From: Trichomonas tenax
Taxonomy: Eukaryota; Parabasalia; Trichomonadida; Trichomonadidae
Assembly (NCBI GenBank): GCA_023091735.1
Contig: JALKBU010001441.1
Span: 1 to 11,049 of the forward strand
DNA length: 11,049 nucleotides
Direction: 5' to 3'
Shown in pieces: positions 1 through 7,941 of the stretch. The position numbers and the translations under genes are program-made. The first letter of the stretch is position 1. Each line of letters starts with the position of its first letter. The notes below the pieces were generated by a model that saw only the letters and a program-made list of their open reading frames with translations, did not search any database and was not told the origin of the DNA.

Positions 1-260
1 CATTAAAATATTAGATATATCTTGCATCAAAAACATTGATTTGCCATGATGTGCTTTACTCATTATAATATATTATATTCCCATTGTATAGCATTTTTAT
101 AACGTAAAATATGTTGTTATCGATGATAAATAAGTAAATCTAATCACAAATATGTTTTTTTGAAAAAAAGTATTCCAAGTGTTCACACATAAGCTCTGTG
201 TGTTATTCTCCCAAAAATAATGATGACTCTTTTTTTGCGCGGCTAAATTTGACAAGTTTA

Positions 261-464
261 TTAAATTGAGAAGAATAACAGTAACCTTCTTATGAGGAGA
301 TAGATTTCAGACATGCAGAGGGCGGTTAAGGGTAATTTAAAGCAATCAATGCCGATTGTTGATCCAAATAATGTCAATAATATTGTATCAATAACATAGT
401 GGCTATTTGTAGTTAGGGAAGTCAAAAACTCGCAGATGGGCTCTAAACATCTCAATGAACTTAT
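261..464 (-). pseudogene. Hydrophobic ORF remnant, unrecognised
   Basis: A 67-codon open frame on the minus strand, closed upstream by TGA, with no good ATG at its 5' end. An internal Met lies near the C-terminal third. The product is rich in Leu, Ile, Phe and Ser/Thr with several Cys, and could hold one or two membrane segments. The stop TAA is followed at once by TAAA, the pattern seen at three intact genes in this window, which is the main reason to list it. I recognise no family. It may be the eroded 3' end of a membrane-protein gene or a chance frame in AT-rich DNA. The remaining sequence in 1-876 shows nothing else I can support. Confidence 0.22.
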
Positions 465-839
465 TCATTTTCATGGTATTTAAAATTGTGGATTTTCTAT
501 ATTCGCTTAATTCTTAAACGTGTCATAAAATATTGGAGTCCATCACCTATATTTTAGTAAAAACGTCCAAATGACCTATCTTCTATTTGATTAGTTTAAT
601 CAATCAACGAAATAGAAGACAAAAATGATTATTTCCGACTCATCTCATGTAGATTTGCTTTTTAGTCTTAAGCAATTTTCTTTTGGAAATCTATTTGATC
701 ATGAATTACGAATAAACACTGTTTTATATTTTGATATTTTAATTATGACATTTGCAAATTATATCCTTATGATAGTACAAATGAAGCATTATCGATTCTA
801 GTATGATTAACAAAATATATTAAAATGAGGAGAAAAAAA

Positions 840-855
840 TTTGTAAATTTACAAA
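840..855. repeat. Perfect 16-bp palindrome 3' of the ferredoxin gene
   Basis: TTTGTAAATTTACAAA reads the same on both strands. It lies about 20 bases past the ferredoxin stop codon and, on the minus strand, is flanked on both sides by T-runs. In RNA it could fold into a small hairpin in the 3' flank. A role in 3'-end formation is only a guess. Confidence 0.6.
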
Positions 856-876
856 AAAAAGGTAAAATGCAACTAT

Positions 877-1182
877 TTAGAGCTCGAATGTAGCACCATC
901 GTTCTCAGCTGTGAGGTTGATGAAGCAAGCAAGGCGTGTGCCCTTTGGTTTCTCCTCGAGGAACTCCTTTTCATCGTCCTCAGCAGCTGGAGCCTTGCCG
1001 CCGACGTGCTTGCAGAGGCAATTGCCGCAAGCCTTGTTGCCCTGGCATGTGCCATCAGGAGAGAGGAGTCCGGCCTCTGTGAGGACGGCGAAGAGGGACT
1101 GGTCGTCCTCGAAGTTGAGTGTCTTCTTGACGCCACCCTTGATAGCTGTGATTGAGCCGAAGCGGGAGACTTGAGATAACAT
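877..1182 (-). CDS. Hydrogenosomal [2Fe-2S] ferredoxin
   Basis: Adrenodoxin/putidaredoxin-type ferredoxin of 101 residues. It carries electrons in the hydrogenosome, accepting them from pyruvate:ferredoxin oxidoreductase and passing them to [Fe] hydrogenase; in trichomonads such ferredoxins can also reduce metronidazole (family knowledge). Residues 1-8 (MLSQVSRF) match the known trichomonad presequence type, with cleavage expected after Phe8. The four cluster ligands are Cys46, Cys52, Cys55 and Cys86 (C-x5-C-x2-C-x30-C); Cys57 is an extra cysteine near the cluster. The end, ENDGATFEL, and the length closely match T. vaginalis ferredoxin as I remember it, with substitutions suggesting a paralogue or a sister species. 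The start is set by the presequence and an Inr 11 bases upstream. The stop overlaps TAAA. The gene is markedly GC-richer than its flanks and looks intact. Confidence 0.96.
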   Translation of the reverse strand: MLSQVSRFGSITAIKGGVKKTLNFEDDQSLFAVLTEAGLLSPDGTCQGNKACGNCLCKHVGGKAPAAEDDEKEFLEEKPKGTRLACFINLTAENDGATFEL

Positions 1183-1190
1183 TTATTAAA

Positions 1191-1195
1191 TGTGA
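1191..1195 (-). promoter_or_regulatory. Inr element of the ferredoxin gene
   Basis: The minus strand reads TCACATT here, matching the trichomonad initiator TCA-Py-(A/T). Transcription would start at the A (1193), giving an 11-base leader before the ATG, a normal length in this group. Confidence 0.7.
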
Positions 1196-1295
1196 ACTAA
1201 ATCATTGTAAAATCCAACACGAAACATTTATTTTTTGAAACAAACTTGACCAAATTCTATTTAAATTACAAATATTTGAAATTTAGAATACACAC

Positions 1296-1331
1296 CACCT
1301 GATAAGTCTATTTATCAAGTTTTTACAGGTG
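1296..1331. repeat. Inverted repeat upstream of ferredoxin
   Basis: CACCTG (1296-1301) and CAGGTG (1326-1331) flank an inner pair TGATAA (1300-1305) and TTATCA (1312-1317), so the block can fold as a nested hairpin. It lies about 105-140 bases upstream of the ferredoxin transcription start. It could be a protein-binding site; no known factor is implied. Confidence 0.4.
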
Positions 1332-1393
1332 TCATTTTTTTAATTGGTTACTTGATTTTCGCGTAAAAATAGCTTCTTTAAGTTGTACTAAGT

Positions 1394-1549
1394 CTATATT
1401 TTGAGTTTGGGAAGTTTCTCTGTTTTTTGTATTGGCAAATGTTGAGATGTTGGGTCAGATGCAGCGTTTGAGAGTGTTTTGTTAAGCGAACACTGACTGC
1501 TGGGACCCATAAACCGGTTTAGTTGATTATTGTTCGCTTTACGTGGCAT
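1394..1549 (-). CDS. Hypothetical 51-residue ORF
   Basis: ATG to TAG encodes 51 residues, basic at the N-terminus (MPRKANNNQ...), rich in Asn, Ser, Gln and Lys, with no membrane segment and no domain I recognise. The frame stays open about 12 codons upstream of the ATG (to a TAA near 1585) and those codons also look coding, so this may be a fragment of a longer, decayed gene. Upstream is TTCATC, only a near match to an Inr. A TAAA lies about 20 bases past the stop. It sits in a patch richer in G+C than the surrounding 1.6 kb. Confidence 0.33.
   Translation of the reverse strand: MPRKANNNQLNRFMGPSSQCSLNKTLSNAASDPTSQHLPIQKTEKLPKLKI
1481..1542. repeat. Inverted repeat with nested palindromes
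   Basis: AAGCGAACA (1484-1492) and TGTTCGCTT (1531-1539) are perfect 9-bp inverted arms, extendable to 11 of 12. The loop holds two further palindromes, TGGGACCCA (1501-1509) and AAACCGGTTT (1511-1520). The block lies inside the 51-codon ORF, so it could be chance or could belong to a structured RNA. Confidence 0.5.
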
Positions 1550-2531
1550 TTTTTTGATGAATTGTCGATATTCTCTTTTTAATCTTTAAAATCGCTGTAT
1601 AACCATAGAAAACTAATAAACTGCTCTAATATAATGATATTGAACAGAAAATTATCAACAAAACCCCGTATTGCAACTTAAATTTGGATCTCAACATCTA
1701 ATAATCGTTTTTGGACATTATCAATAACATGCTATCCATTTATAGGCCTATTAAAGTTATCTCATGAAGTTTATTCAATACAAATAATTGATATATTAGT
1801 GTTTCATAAATTATTATTAGTATGACTCAACAAGTATATCTGGGTTCGTATTCCCATTAGTTGCTAATGTGATTACCATTAGAAAAACACCACAATCTCT
1901 TTAAGAATGAATGTTCCTTAAACATACGGAGGAAAGAATACGGATTGTGCCAGATTAATGGTACAACAATTCATTAGTAGCTAAGTACTCCATATCCGTC
2001 ACACTAAAATCGATGAAACATGATAAAAAATGATTTGGAAAAATTTTTAGATAGAAATGACTAAAATTACTTTTAGAAACAGATTAGATGACTTGTTTTC
2101 AACAGAATTTTCTAGTTTAACTTGTAAAATCCCTGTGATTTCAGCAACTTTTTCTATTTGGCATCAAGAAAGAAGTCTGTTCACACGATAATCATATCTG
2201 ACAAAGCGCTTCACTGTTTGCGTATCTAAAACTGTTTATTATACTTACAGTTAAGAATTCGGATGAGATTTCAATAAAGTTGTTTCTGATTGCACATTGC
2301 AAATACGCTTATGTCAAAAACACTGTGTATGAGTACCAAAGGATTTAAACGGGCGAAAATTTAAATCTTCAAAATGTTGAGATTAATTGTATAATGCAAT
2401 GCTTTGAGCACAATTCCAATGTTCATTTTTCTAGTCATAATACAATATTCTTCAAGAAAAATTGTTGTTTTTTATTTTATATAGGTCATCGAATAATAAA
2501 GAGTGGAAATGTTCAAAATCTGAAGCTCTAA
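1550..2531. other. AT-rich region without a supported gene
   Basis: Dense stops in all frames. A minus-strand frame at about 1825-1995 reads as short coding-like pieces separated by two stops (including ...LATNGNTNPDILVESY), too weak to call. CATTAG-TTG-CTAATG (1855-1869) is a small perfect hairpin. Confidence 0.5.
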
Positions 2532-2665
2532 ATCGCTAGAATCCACTATATTTATCGCGAAATGTATATGTCTATGGTTAAAAACATTATATTTCGTTAA
2601 TCATTAAACGATGTTTAATAATATACGCAAAACAAAGATTATGGATATAGTGGATAAAAAGCGAT
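2532..2665. repeat. 134-bp imperfect palindrome
   Basis: Outer arms 2532-2551 and 2645-2665 are inverted copies: ATCGCT, a 3-4 base spacer (AGA or TTTT), then ATCCACTATAT. A smaller inverted pair, CGTTAAT / ATTAAACG (2595-2610), lies at almost the same centre. The middle of the stem is poorly matched. It lies about 120 bases past the stop of the broken Myb gene. It could be a small non-autonomous element with terminal inverted repeats, or a structured RNA. I see no target-site duplication and no coding capacity. Confidence 0.55.
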
Positions 2666-2783
2666 CGAGTTAAATAAGAGGTATTTATTAACATAATTCT
2701 ATAAATAAAAGTCTGTAAATAATATATAAAAATCGTTTCTAACAGTACATGTATATTTCCGCAGTTCTAAAACACTTCTGACC

Positions 2784-3330
2784 TTATGTGAGGATAACCT
2801 GATAAATCGAAAGAAGGCGATTCACACCATAAGCGGTCTGATTTGGAATCATCTGTTGTACTGGTTGTGGAGGGTACATCTGAGGCATAATCTGTCCATA
2901 GTCTGGCATGAAGTTAACCATGGAAATAGGGTTCGGTGCTGGGTGGTATATTGGTTGAGATGCACGATTGTTGTTCCTCTCGATGATCCTCTGCAAGCGG
3001 CAGCTGTGTGTTCTAACGCAGGCTGCTGTTCTTCCTGGGAAGTGCGAAGAAATGTAAGCCCACTTCGTTCCGTATGCCTATAGAGCGACAATAACATTTC
3101 TTCTTCCTCAGAAGTCCATTCTGTTAAGTTAGCGGATGGAACTAAGTAATGGTTCCAACGATCTCTGCAATGTCTCGATGTCTTTTCTTTCAAGTACTTA
3201 GCGACATTCGGCCAAGAACTTGTCCTATCTGGTCCACGATCTCTCTGAGCTTGCCATCTTCCTCAGTGGCGAACTTGATGTGGCAGCTCTTCTCGTGTCC
3301 ATTCTTGGAGCTCGATGAACTTGAAAAAAA
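2784..3330 (-). pseudogene. R2R3-like Myb DNA-binding protein, frameshifted
   Basis: Three consecutive minus-strand frames together spell a two-repeat Myb protein. Frame 1 (from about 3276) has the first helix of repeat 1, KFATEEDGKLREIVDQIG. Frame 2 has its third helix, SWPNVAKYLKEKTSRHCRDR, then NHYL and the start of repeat 2 (WTSEEEEMLLSLY). Frame 3 has WAYISSHFPGRT and RLQRIIERNNN, then a Pro/Gln/Met-rich tail ending at the TAA at 2784. The joins, at about 3218-3221 and 3063-3065, each fit the loss of one base in the middle of a domain, with no inserted sequence, so introns do not explain them. The upstream frame has no in-frame ATG before a stop. Trichomonads carry very many Myb genes of this layout, used as transcription regulators. 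Sequencing error at both sites is possible but less likely given the missing start. Confidence 0.85.
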
Positions 3331-4266
3331 ATTCACAAAATTCCTTAGTTTCAATAGAAAAAATGTCTAACGTTGTTATTTTCAAAACTCATAAAATTAT
3401 TTTCCTAGTCATGCACTTTATACGTGGCAACAAAAGGTTCAATAATGAGAGAAAACACGTTTTACCGAAGCAAAAATTTTTTTACATTTCAATGTAATAT
3501 TATTAGGCAATATGCATATAGTAAGATTTTAGTTTTTCATTCAAAATGTTCCTTGACAACATTTTGTTCGAAATAAATATGTGACAATATTTAGTAGTTA
3601 ATTATTTTTGAAATGATACAAAAATGTTTTGAAGAAGATTTCTGAATATTTTCTTAAGAACAGCCTCAGAAGATGATTTTAAAACTCTTTTGAATATAAA
3701 ATATTTTTTTTTCTATTCAAAAATTGCTTTCACAATAATTTCAAAGAGATTAAAAATTTTTATATCAACATTCTACTTATTATGTAGTTCAAGAATTTCA
3801 TGTTATGACTGTTAGACTACAGATGACAAAAACTATAAAATACAGCATAGGAACATGTTTTAAGTCCATGTTATTCAACATCATTCAAATAAAAACTGTA
3901 ATTCATAATATCTGAATTAGATTATTTGTAAATAAAATAATTCTCATAATTTAAAAAATCTTCCATTAAATCCTTTTCTCTACGAATATGAGGTTTTATT
4001 TATCGATCAACTTTTTTGTTTTTCTTAACTTTTGTAAACCTCTTTTTTGATGAATAATAAAGCATCTCTATCATATGAGAAATATTTTTAGCCAATTTTT
4101 TTATTTTTCACATTTTACAAATATAATATTTAGCATCTATAGAATGTAAGTATGCTATTTTGAAATTTTAACGTATTTTCAACATTTAAAAAGTGATAAG
4201 TTTACACGTCAAAGGTGTCATGTAAACAACAAAAATTTGACAAGTAAAATTACTTATAAGTTTAAT
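3331..4266. other. AT-rich region without a supported gene
   Basis: Very AT-rich with stops in every frame. Two structures stand out: a perfect hairpin CAAAATGTT / AACATTTTG with a 7-base loop (3542-3566), and GTTTACA (4200-4206) inverted as TGTAAAC (4221-4227). The right end also holds two copies of the GNCA(T/A)GTAAA motif (4217 and 4239, 22 bases apart) that recurs in front of the eL24 gene. Confidence 0.6.
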
Positions 4267-4584
4267 TTACTTCATTTTTTCCTTCCACATTTCTACTACC
4301 TCATCTGGAGCATGTGTGGAAATAAATTCTGTAATTTCCTTCATGATTTGTATCTCAACATCCGTTGGTAAATGAAGATCGATAATAGTATTCATCATAA
4401 CATCGCTGATTTTATAAGTGATGTTAATAGTTTCTTTTAGTTTTTCTAATCCTAGCATAATTGAACTAGGATTAGAGGCTAATGATCTTAACTTTTGTTC
4501 GATTTGAAAGCTAGCAGAGATACGTGATTCATTGATGAAGATCTCTGCTGAGAATTGAGGTAATTGATTGATTGCTGAAGATTT
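4267..4584 (-). pseudogene. Unrecognised ORF lacking a proper start
   Basis: An open frame of 105 codons, closed upstream by TAA-TAG. The only ATG (4456-4458) lies deep inside, leaving 63 residues: a Leu/Ile/Lys/Glu-rich, probably helical stretch ending ...EVVEMWKEKMK. The 40-odd codons before that Met are equally coding-like (Gln, Ser, Asn, Ile-rich, including SRISASFQIEQKLRSLASNP), so the original protein probably extended further. The upstream part coincides with a 40-bp tandem repeat; since 40 is not a multiple of 3, repeat expansion or loss there would break the frame. I recognise no family. Either a 63-residue gene starts at the internal Met, or this is the 3' end of a decayed gene; I favour the second. 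Confidence 0.42.
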
Positions 4585-4689
4585 CTATTAAGAATGGAAG
4601 TAATTGATTGAGTGGCTATATTATCTGTTGATTGTAGAGGTCATTGATTTATTAATGCTTGATCTCTCCTGGTTTTTAAAAGCTGTTCG
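4490..4689. repeat. 40-bp degenerate tandem repeat
   Basis: On the minus strand, units starting AATCAATKAC begin at 4649, 4609 and 4569, exactly 40 bases apart. The last two units agree at about 32 of 40 positions by hand count, the first two at about 24 of 40. Weaker, partial copies flank them: 4689-4650, keeping only the GAGAGATC...ATTAAT half, and 4529-4490, keeping only the AATCACGTATCTC half. The array spans the 5' end of the open frame at 4267-4584. Confidence 0.72.
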
Positions 4690-5869
4690 TTTACTACATT
4701 AAGTACGGTCAATCTGACACTTTACAAATGTCAGCTTTTTAGAAAGGTGGAGGCCTCCATTTAAAATAAAGCAGTTTTTACTATCAAACTCAAAAATTGT
4801 AAAAGGATTTATTTGCTATTTCACTATACGTCTGTTGTCTATCTGTGATTGTTTTTATATTGGTATGAACTACTATAGCTTTCGGGAATTCCTCTTTGTC
4901 ATATGGCACGGCTGGTGATTTCCGCTGAAGGATTATTAGCTGTAGCAGAAAATAATCTATCAGATTTCAATATTATCTTGACAATTTTTTCTTTTTTTGC
5001 CAAAAATTCGCACCATTTGACCGCCTTGGCCTGTACATGCTATGGCTCATTGACCAACTTTCAGTTTCAATACCCAATTTATGTTCTGTTACGCATTGTA
5101 TTTTTGTTTATTAACTTGTGGTTATATGCATAACTATGTCTGCTCAAGTGGTTTTCATCAAGCAAATCGCGAATTTTTTCAGTCTATTGAACAAATTTTT
5201 TCTTAGTTAATTGCGCCGATAACCAAATGGATATGTCCAATGTCAGTATCTCAGCCATAGTATGCAAGAATTTTCAGAGGAAATCAAATAATTGGTTATT
5301 GATCTGACAAATTTTGCTTGTTGACCTATAATTGTCAGCAAGTCGTTATTGACAATGAAATATAATGCATAGGCAACATAGATCCTATTATACAGTCCAC
5401 TGCTTGAAAATCGTTGTTGGGTCGAAGAATATTCTCAATTTATGTGAATAATTATCAGAATTCACATTCTGTAATTACATAATGACTCACCCATCTGTTC
5501 TATCACTATACACACTTCCAAAATTATTATTCGTCGCAGATTTTCTATGAGTTATTTGATTTTGTAAAGAGTTTTCTGACATTTGACACTTTACAATAAC
5601 AAAATTTCAAAACCAAATGATTATTCAGAGATTCAGGAAAGCTATCTTATTCCTTACTGAATTTAACTCTAATCTCTCATTCATAAAACTTCATATGGAA
5701 GCCAAGATTGGAGAAACATTGATTAGTTCTTTGAATTAATTTATATCTGGAATTATACATATAGCTCTTCAATAAAAAAGTAAAACATATACGTGCAAAT
5801 ACATTATCTGTCAGTGAGAAAGAACGGTTACTTATGTATCAGTTTAAATTCATCGATTAGTATATCCAT
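4690..5869. other. AT-rich region with weak coding-like debris
   Basis: No gene I can support. Several minus-strand pieces look coding but are interrupted by stops and frame changes: about 5780-5690 (...SRYKLIQRTNQCFSNLGF...), about 5580-5390 (...DNYSHKLRIFFDPTTIFK...), about 5170-5095 and about 5040-4902 (...KAVKWCEFLAKKEKIVKI...). The last lies antisense to a hydrophobic plus-strand frame. Also present are a perfect 12-bp palindrome TGGAGGCCTCCA (4748-4759), CTGACA/TGTCAG inverted (4714-4733), and the 13-mer TGACACTTTACAA twice (4715, 5584). Confidence 0.4.
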
Positions 5870-6010
5870 TTATAGTCCCATTTGAGCCTTTTGAAAGGAG
5901 GTCAATTTTGCTAATGATTTTGCAAACAACTCTTGAGCAATATACTCTAGCTTCAACTGCACCTTTTTACACCAAACTGGACTATTTTTTATGGCTGATA
6001 TATTCTCTTT
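5870..6010 (-). pseudogene. Unrecognised coding remnant
   Basis: A 46-codon open frame between two stops on the minus strand with no ATG near its start. The product is Lys/Leu/Gln-rich and helical in feel (WCKKVQLKLEYIAQELFAKS). The same frame continues past its TAA for another 15 coding-like codons (MDILIDEFKLIHK) before the next stop. I recognise no family. It may be the best-preserved piece of an eroded minus-strand gene that once ran towards 4900. Confidence 0.27.
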
Positions 6011-6045
6011 TTAAAGTTGATTAAATTTAAATATTTCGAAATTGA

Positions 6046-6255
6046 TTTAAATTTAATTATTTGAACAATGCTTTGGAATCATATAGAAAAGATGAAACTT
6101 GCAAAAAAGATGCTGCATGTTGTTTAGAGGAATATATGCAGAAGTTACCTAAGATTTAGTATGATCCAAATATTATGAATAAAATCATTCATTTATTAAA
6201 TAAAAAAATTAATCGCTTGAATTTAATCAAAACAATCATTGCAATTGAAAAATAA
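6046..6255 (+). pseudogene. Unrecognised plus-strand coding remnant
   Basis: One plus-strand frame is open from 6046 and interrupted only by TAG at 6157-6159 before its final TAA at 6253-6255. The first part reads NYLNNALESYRKDETCKKDA followed by ACCLEEYMQKLPKI; the second is Asn/Ile/Lys-rich. There is no usable ATG near the beginning, and no Inr. It ends 14 bases before the stop of the saposin-like pseudogene on the other strand, so the two are tail to tail. No family recognised. Confidence 0.3.
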
Positions 6256-6269
6256 TCAAAAATATAATT

Positions 6270-6842
6270 TTAACACTTGCCATAAGCAAAGTAAATGTCA
6301 ACACCATCTAAATGATCAACCAAATAATCTACCATTCTCGAAGCTTTCTCATCCGTAAACAAGAAGCAACGATCTTGTAATTCTTCAATTCTCGTGCATG
6401 CTTTATAAAATACATTGGTGTTATTGGTATCAATTCCTGATTCAATATCTTTGATAATGGCTAACATAAATTCTGCAATGGTGCAACATCTCCAATCATT
6501 GCAAAATTAATCGTGTTTTTCTTTAATACTAAGTGCCTGTAAAGGCGGAGGAGAACACGAAAAATCACATCCTTGATTTATGTCTTTTGCATGAAGAAGG
6601 TAATCGAAGCTGTTAGCCACCATATTAATTCACATTCTTCTTGTACTGTTTGATAATGATTGGCAGCTTTTTATCAATTCTTCTTGTAATCTCATTGAAT
6701 TTTTATCCTTAACGCTATGAATTTTCTTGTAAAGATCATGGCATAAATCGCATCGCTTCTGTGACTTAACAGCACCAACGGTGATTGCTTTGGATTGAAT
6801 CAAACTTAGAAACAAAAACATCATTTGGGAAACGGTTGTCAT
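6270..6842 (-). pseudogene. Saposin-like (SAPLIP) secreted protein, interrupted
   Basis: One minus-strand frame runs the whole length, cut by TGA at 6630-6632 and TAA at 6507-6509. The first part has a signal-peptide-like N-terminus (residues 1-22, hydrophobic MMFLFLSLI) and then CDLC and a later Cys (31, 34, 60), the opening of a saposin B domain. The second part ends that domain with a C-x3-C pair. The third part looks like a second domain: a Cys, nine residues, another Cys, and a final GKC, but Tyr stands where the fifth cysteine is expected. Near the first stop another frame supplies the missing fourth Cys (EEC), so a pair of small indels may underlie that break. Trichomonads have a family of such lipid-binding, possibly pore-forming proteins (family knowledge). 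No convincing Inr precedes the ATG. Confidence 0.62.
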
Positions 6843-7285
6843 TTAACAAATTTCTGACCTATTAAAAATGTTGTTAAAGGAATCGCGAGTTGATCATTTA
6901 ATACAGATTGTGCAAATATATCTATAAGGAAAAAGCATATATAATTGTACAAAGAAATTTAGAAAAAGACTGATTCTAGAAAGTAATTTGAGAGATTTTT
7001 TCTATATTATATGAATTATATCCTTATTGCATAATTACACTTATTTTCAAATCAAAATGATAAATTTATTATCGAGAAAATTCTACACTCACTTAAAGTG
7101 AGTGATCTCATTGCGATTTTTTTATATATAAAAAATTAATTGTTTTGGATATAAAAATTGTAATGCATATAGCCTGAACATGCTAGGGTTTAACATTCAA
7201 GCTATTATATCGTTTATAAAAAACAAAATTATATAAAATCTCTATTCGGTAATTTTTGATTAGAAACTATCGCAAAGTAATATGA
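6843..7285. other. AT-rich spacer without a gene
   Basis: No open frame of note on either strand. The only clear structure is the palindrome at 7086-7104, listed separately. Confidence 0.7.
7086..7104. repeat. 19-bp perfect palindrome
   Basis: CACTCACTT, a single A, then AAGTGAGTG. It is the most GC-rich element in this spacer and lies about 180 bases past the E2 stop codon. Such tight dyads are typical of dimer-binding sites, but the location, 3' of one gene and upstream of a pseudogene, gives no clear target. Confidence 0.65.
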
Positions 7286-7798
7286 TTATTGCGGCTCTTG
7301 ATAAGATTCAAGAGGATCCATGTTTGTGCAATATAAACAAACGTATTTATCAACATTCGACTTGAATTCAGGAAAATTCGAAACCATCAAGTGAGCAGCT
7401 TCTTTGTTTAATGGATCATTTGGCTCTGGCTCTGTAAACAAGTATTGAATTCCTGCAATTAGGAAAGGAATAGATACAGTAGGGTTGTAACCTTCTCTAA
7501 GTATACTCAAACACACGCATCCATCTCCATCTATGTTTGGATGATAAATTTTTGTTAAACATTTAACCCTAGGTCTTATAAATGGAAAATCATCAGGTAT
7601 TATGAACTCAAAGTCGAATAGACCAAACCTCCATAACCCTGTTTCTGGCTGAACTCGAACAATGAAATGTTTCAAATTTTCAGGATCAGGAAATATGTAT
7701 TGGATTCCGTGGAGTGTATCCATGTCCTCAAAGTCTTTCAGCAGCCTGATTGTTGCGAAATCAGGTTTGCCTTTTCTTTGAAATGGAGCATCACTCAT
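7286..7798 (-). CDS. UBC12: UBC12-like ubiquitin/NEDD8-conjugating E2 enzyme
   Basis: A 170-residue E2 enzyme with one UBC fold. Conserved marks: the beta-sheet core (FPFIRPRVKC), the HPN motif at residues 86-88, the catalytic Cys96 in CVCLSILRE, and EPEPNDPLNKEAA at 122-135. The runs VKC-x5-HPNID, LxILRE and GxQYLFxEPxPxDPLNKEAA resemble UBE2M/UBC12, the E2 that loads NEDD8 onto cullins, more than ubiquitin E2s (recalled, not aligned). Against this, the long UBC12 N-terminal extension that binds the NEDD8 E1 is reduced to about 15 residues, so UBE2F-like or a divergent E2 remains possible. Oddities: a second cysteine (94) two residues before the catalytic one, and a tail with C-x2-C (154, 157). 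The start has an Inr 15 bases upstream. It is divergent from the eL24 gene. Confidence 0.9.
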   Translation of the reverse strand: MSDAPFQRKGKPDFATIRLLKDFEDMDTLHGIQYIFPDPENLKHFIVRVQPETGLWRFGLFDFEFIIPDDFPFIRPRVKCLTKIYHPNIDGDGCVCLSILREGYNPTVSIPFLIAGIQYLFTEPEPNDPLNKEAAHLMVSNFPEFKSNVDKYVCLYCTNMDPLESYQEPQ

Positions 7799-7810
7799 TT
7801 TTCAGGAAAT

Positions 7811-7815
7811 TATGA
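7811..7815 (-). promoter_or_regulatory. Inr element of the E2 gene
   Basis: The minus strand reads TCATAATTT, matching TCA-Py-(A/T). Transcription would start at the A (7813), giving a 15-base leader. No M3 or M5 element is seen, unlike the divergent eL24 promoter. Confidence 0.6.
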
Positions 7816-7941
7816 CATATAAACTTCAAATTTGACATGTATTTTAACAAAATCGGTTTTTCATTTTTAAAAAATAATTCAAAGGTTATAATATATTTTG
7901 CATTCTGAATCGTTATCAGATTAAATTTTGGCATTAAATAT

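Noticed and set aside
911..1174. Plus-strand open frame, and a second minus-strand frame, over the ferredoxin gene
   Set aside because: Shadows of a GC-rich conserved gene; the ferredoxin frame carries the presequence and all four cluster cysteines.
1838..1856. TGGGTTCGTATTCCCA, resembling a tRNA T-arm
   Set aside because: The loop has 8 bases instead of 7, and the upstream bases give no acceptor, D-arm or anticodon stem.
2849..3193. A 114-residue minus-strand ORF as an intact gene
   Set aside because: It covers only the middle of the Myb region and runs out of frame after LLSLYRHTER; the rest of repeat 2 is in another frame.
3061..3222. Introns as the cause of the Myb frame changes
   Set aside because: No inserted sequence and no trichomonad splice signals (GTAYGT or ACTAACACACAG); each join is a one-base change.
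2856..3370. Plus-strand open frames over the Myb pseudogene
   Set aside because: Antisense shadows; the minus strand spells recognisable Myb helices.
4903..5133. 76-residue hydrophobic plus-strand ORF
   Set aside because: Probably the antisense image of a charged minus-strand remnant; its ATG overlaps the only Inr-like TCATA, leaving no real leader.
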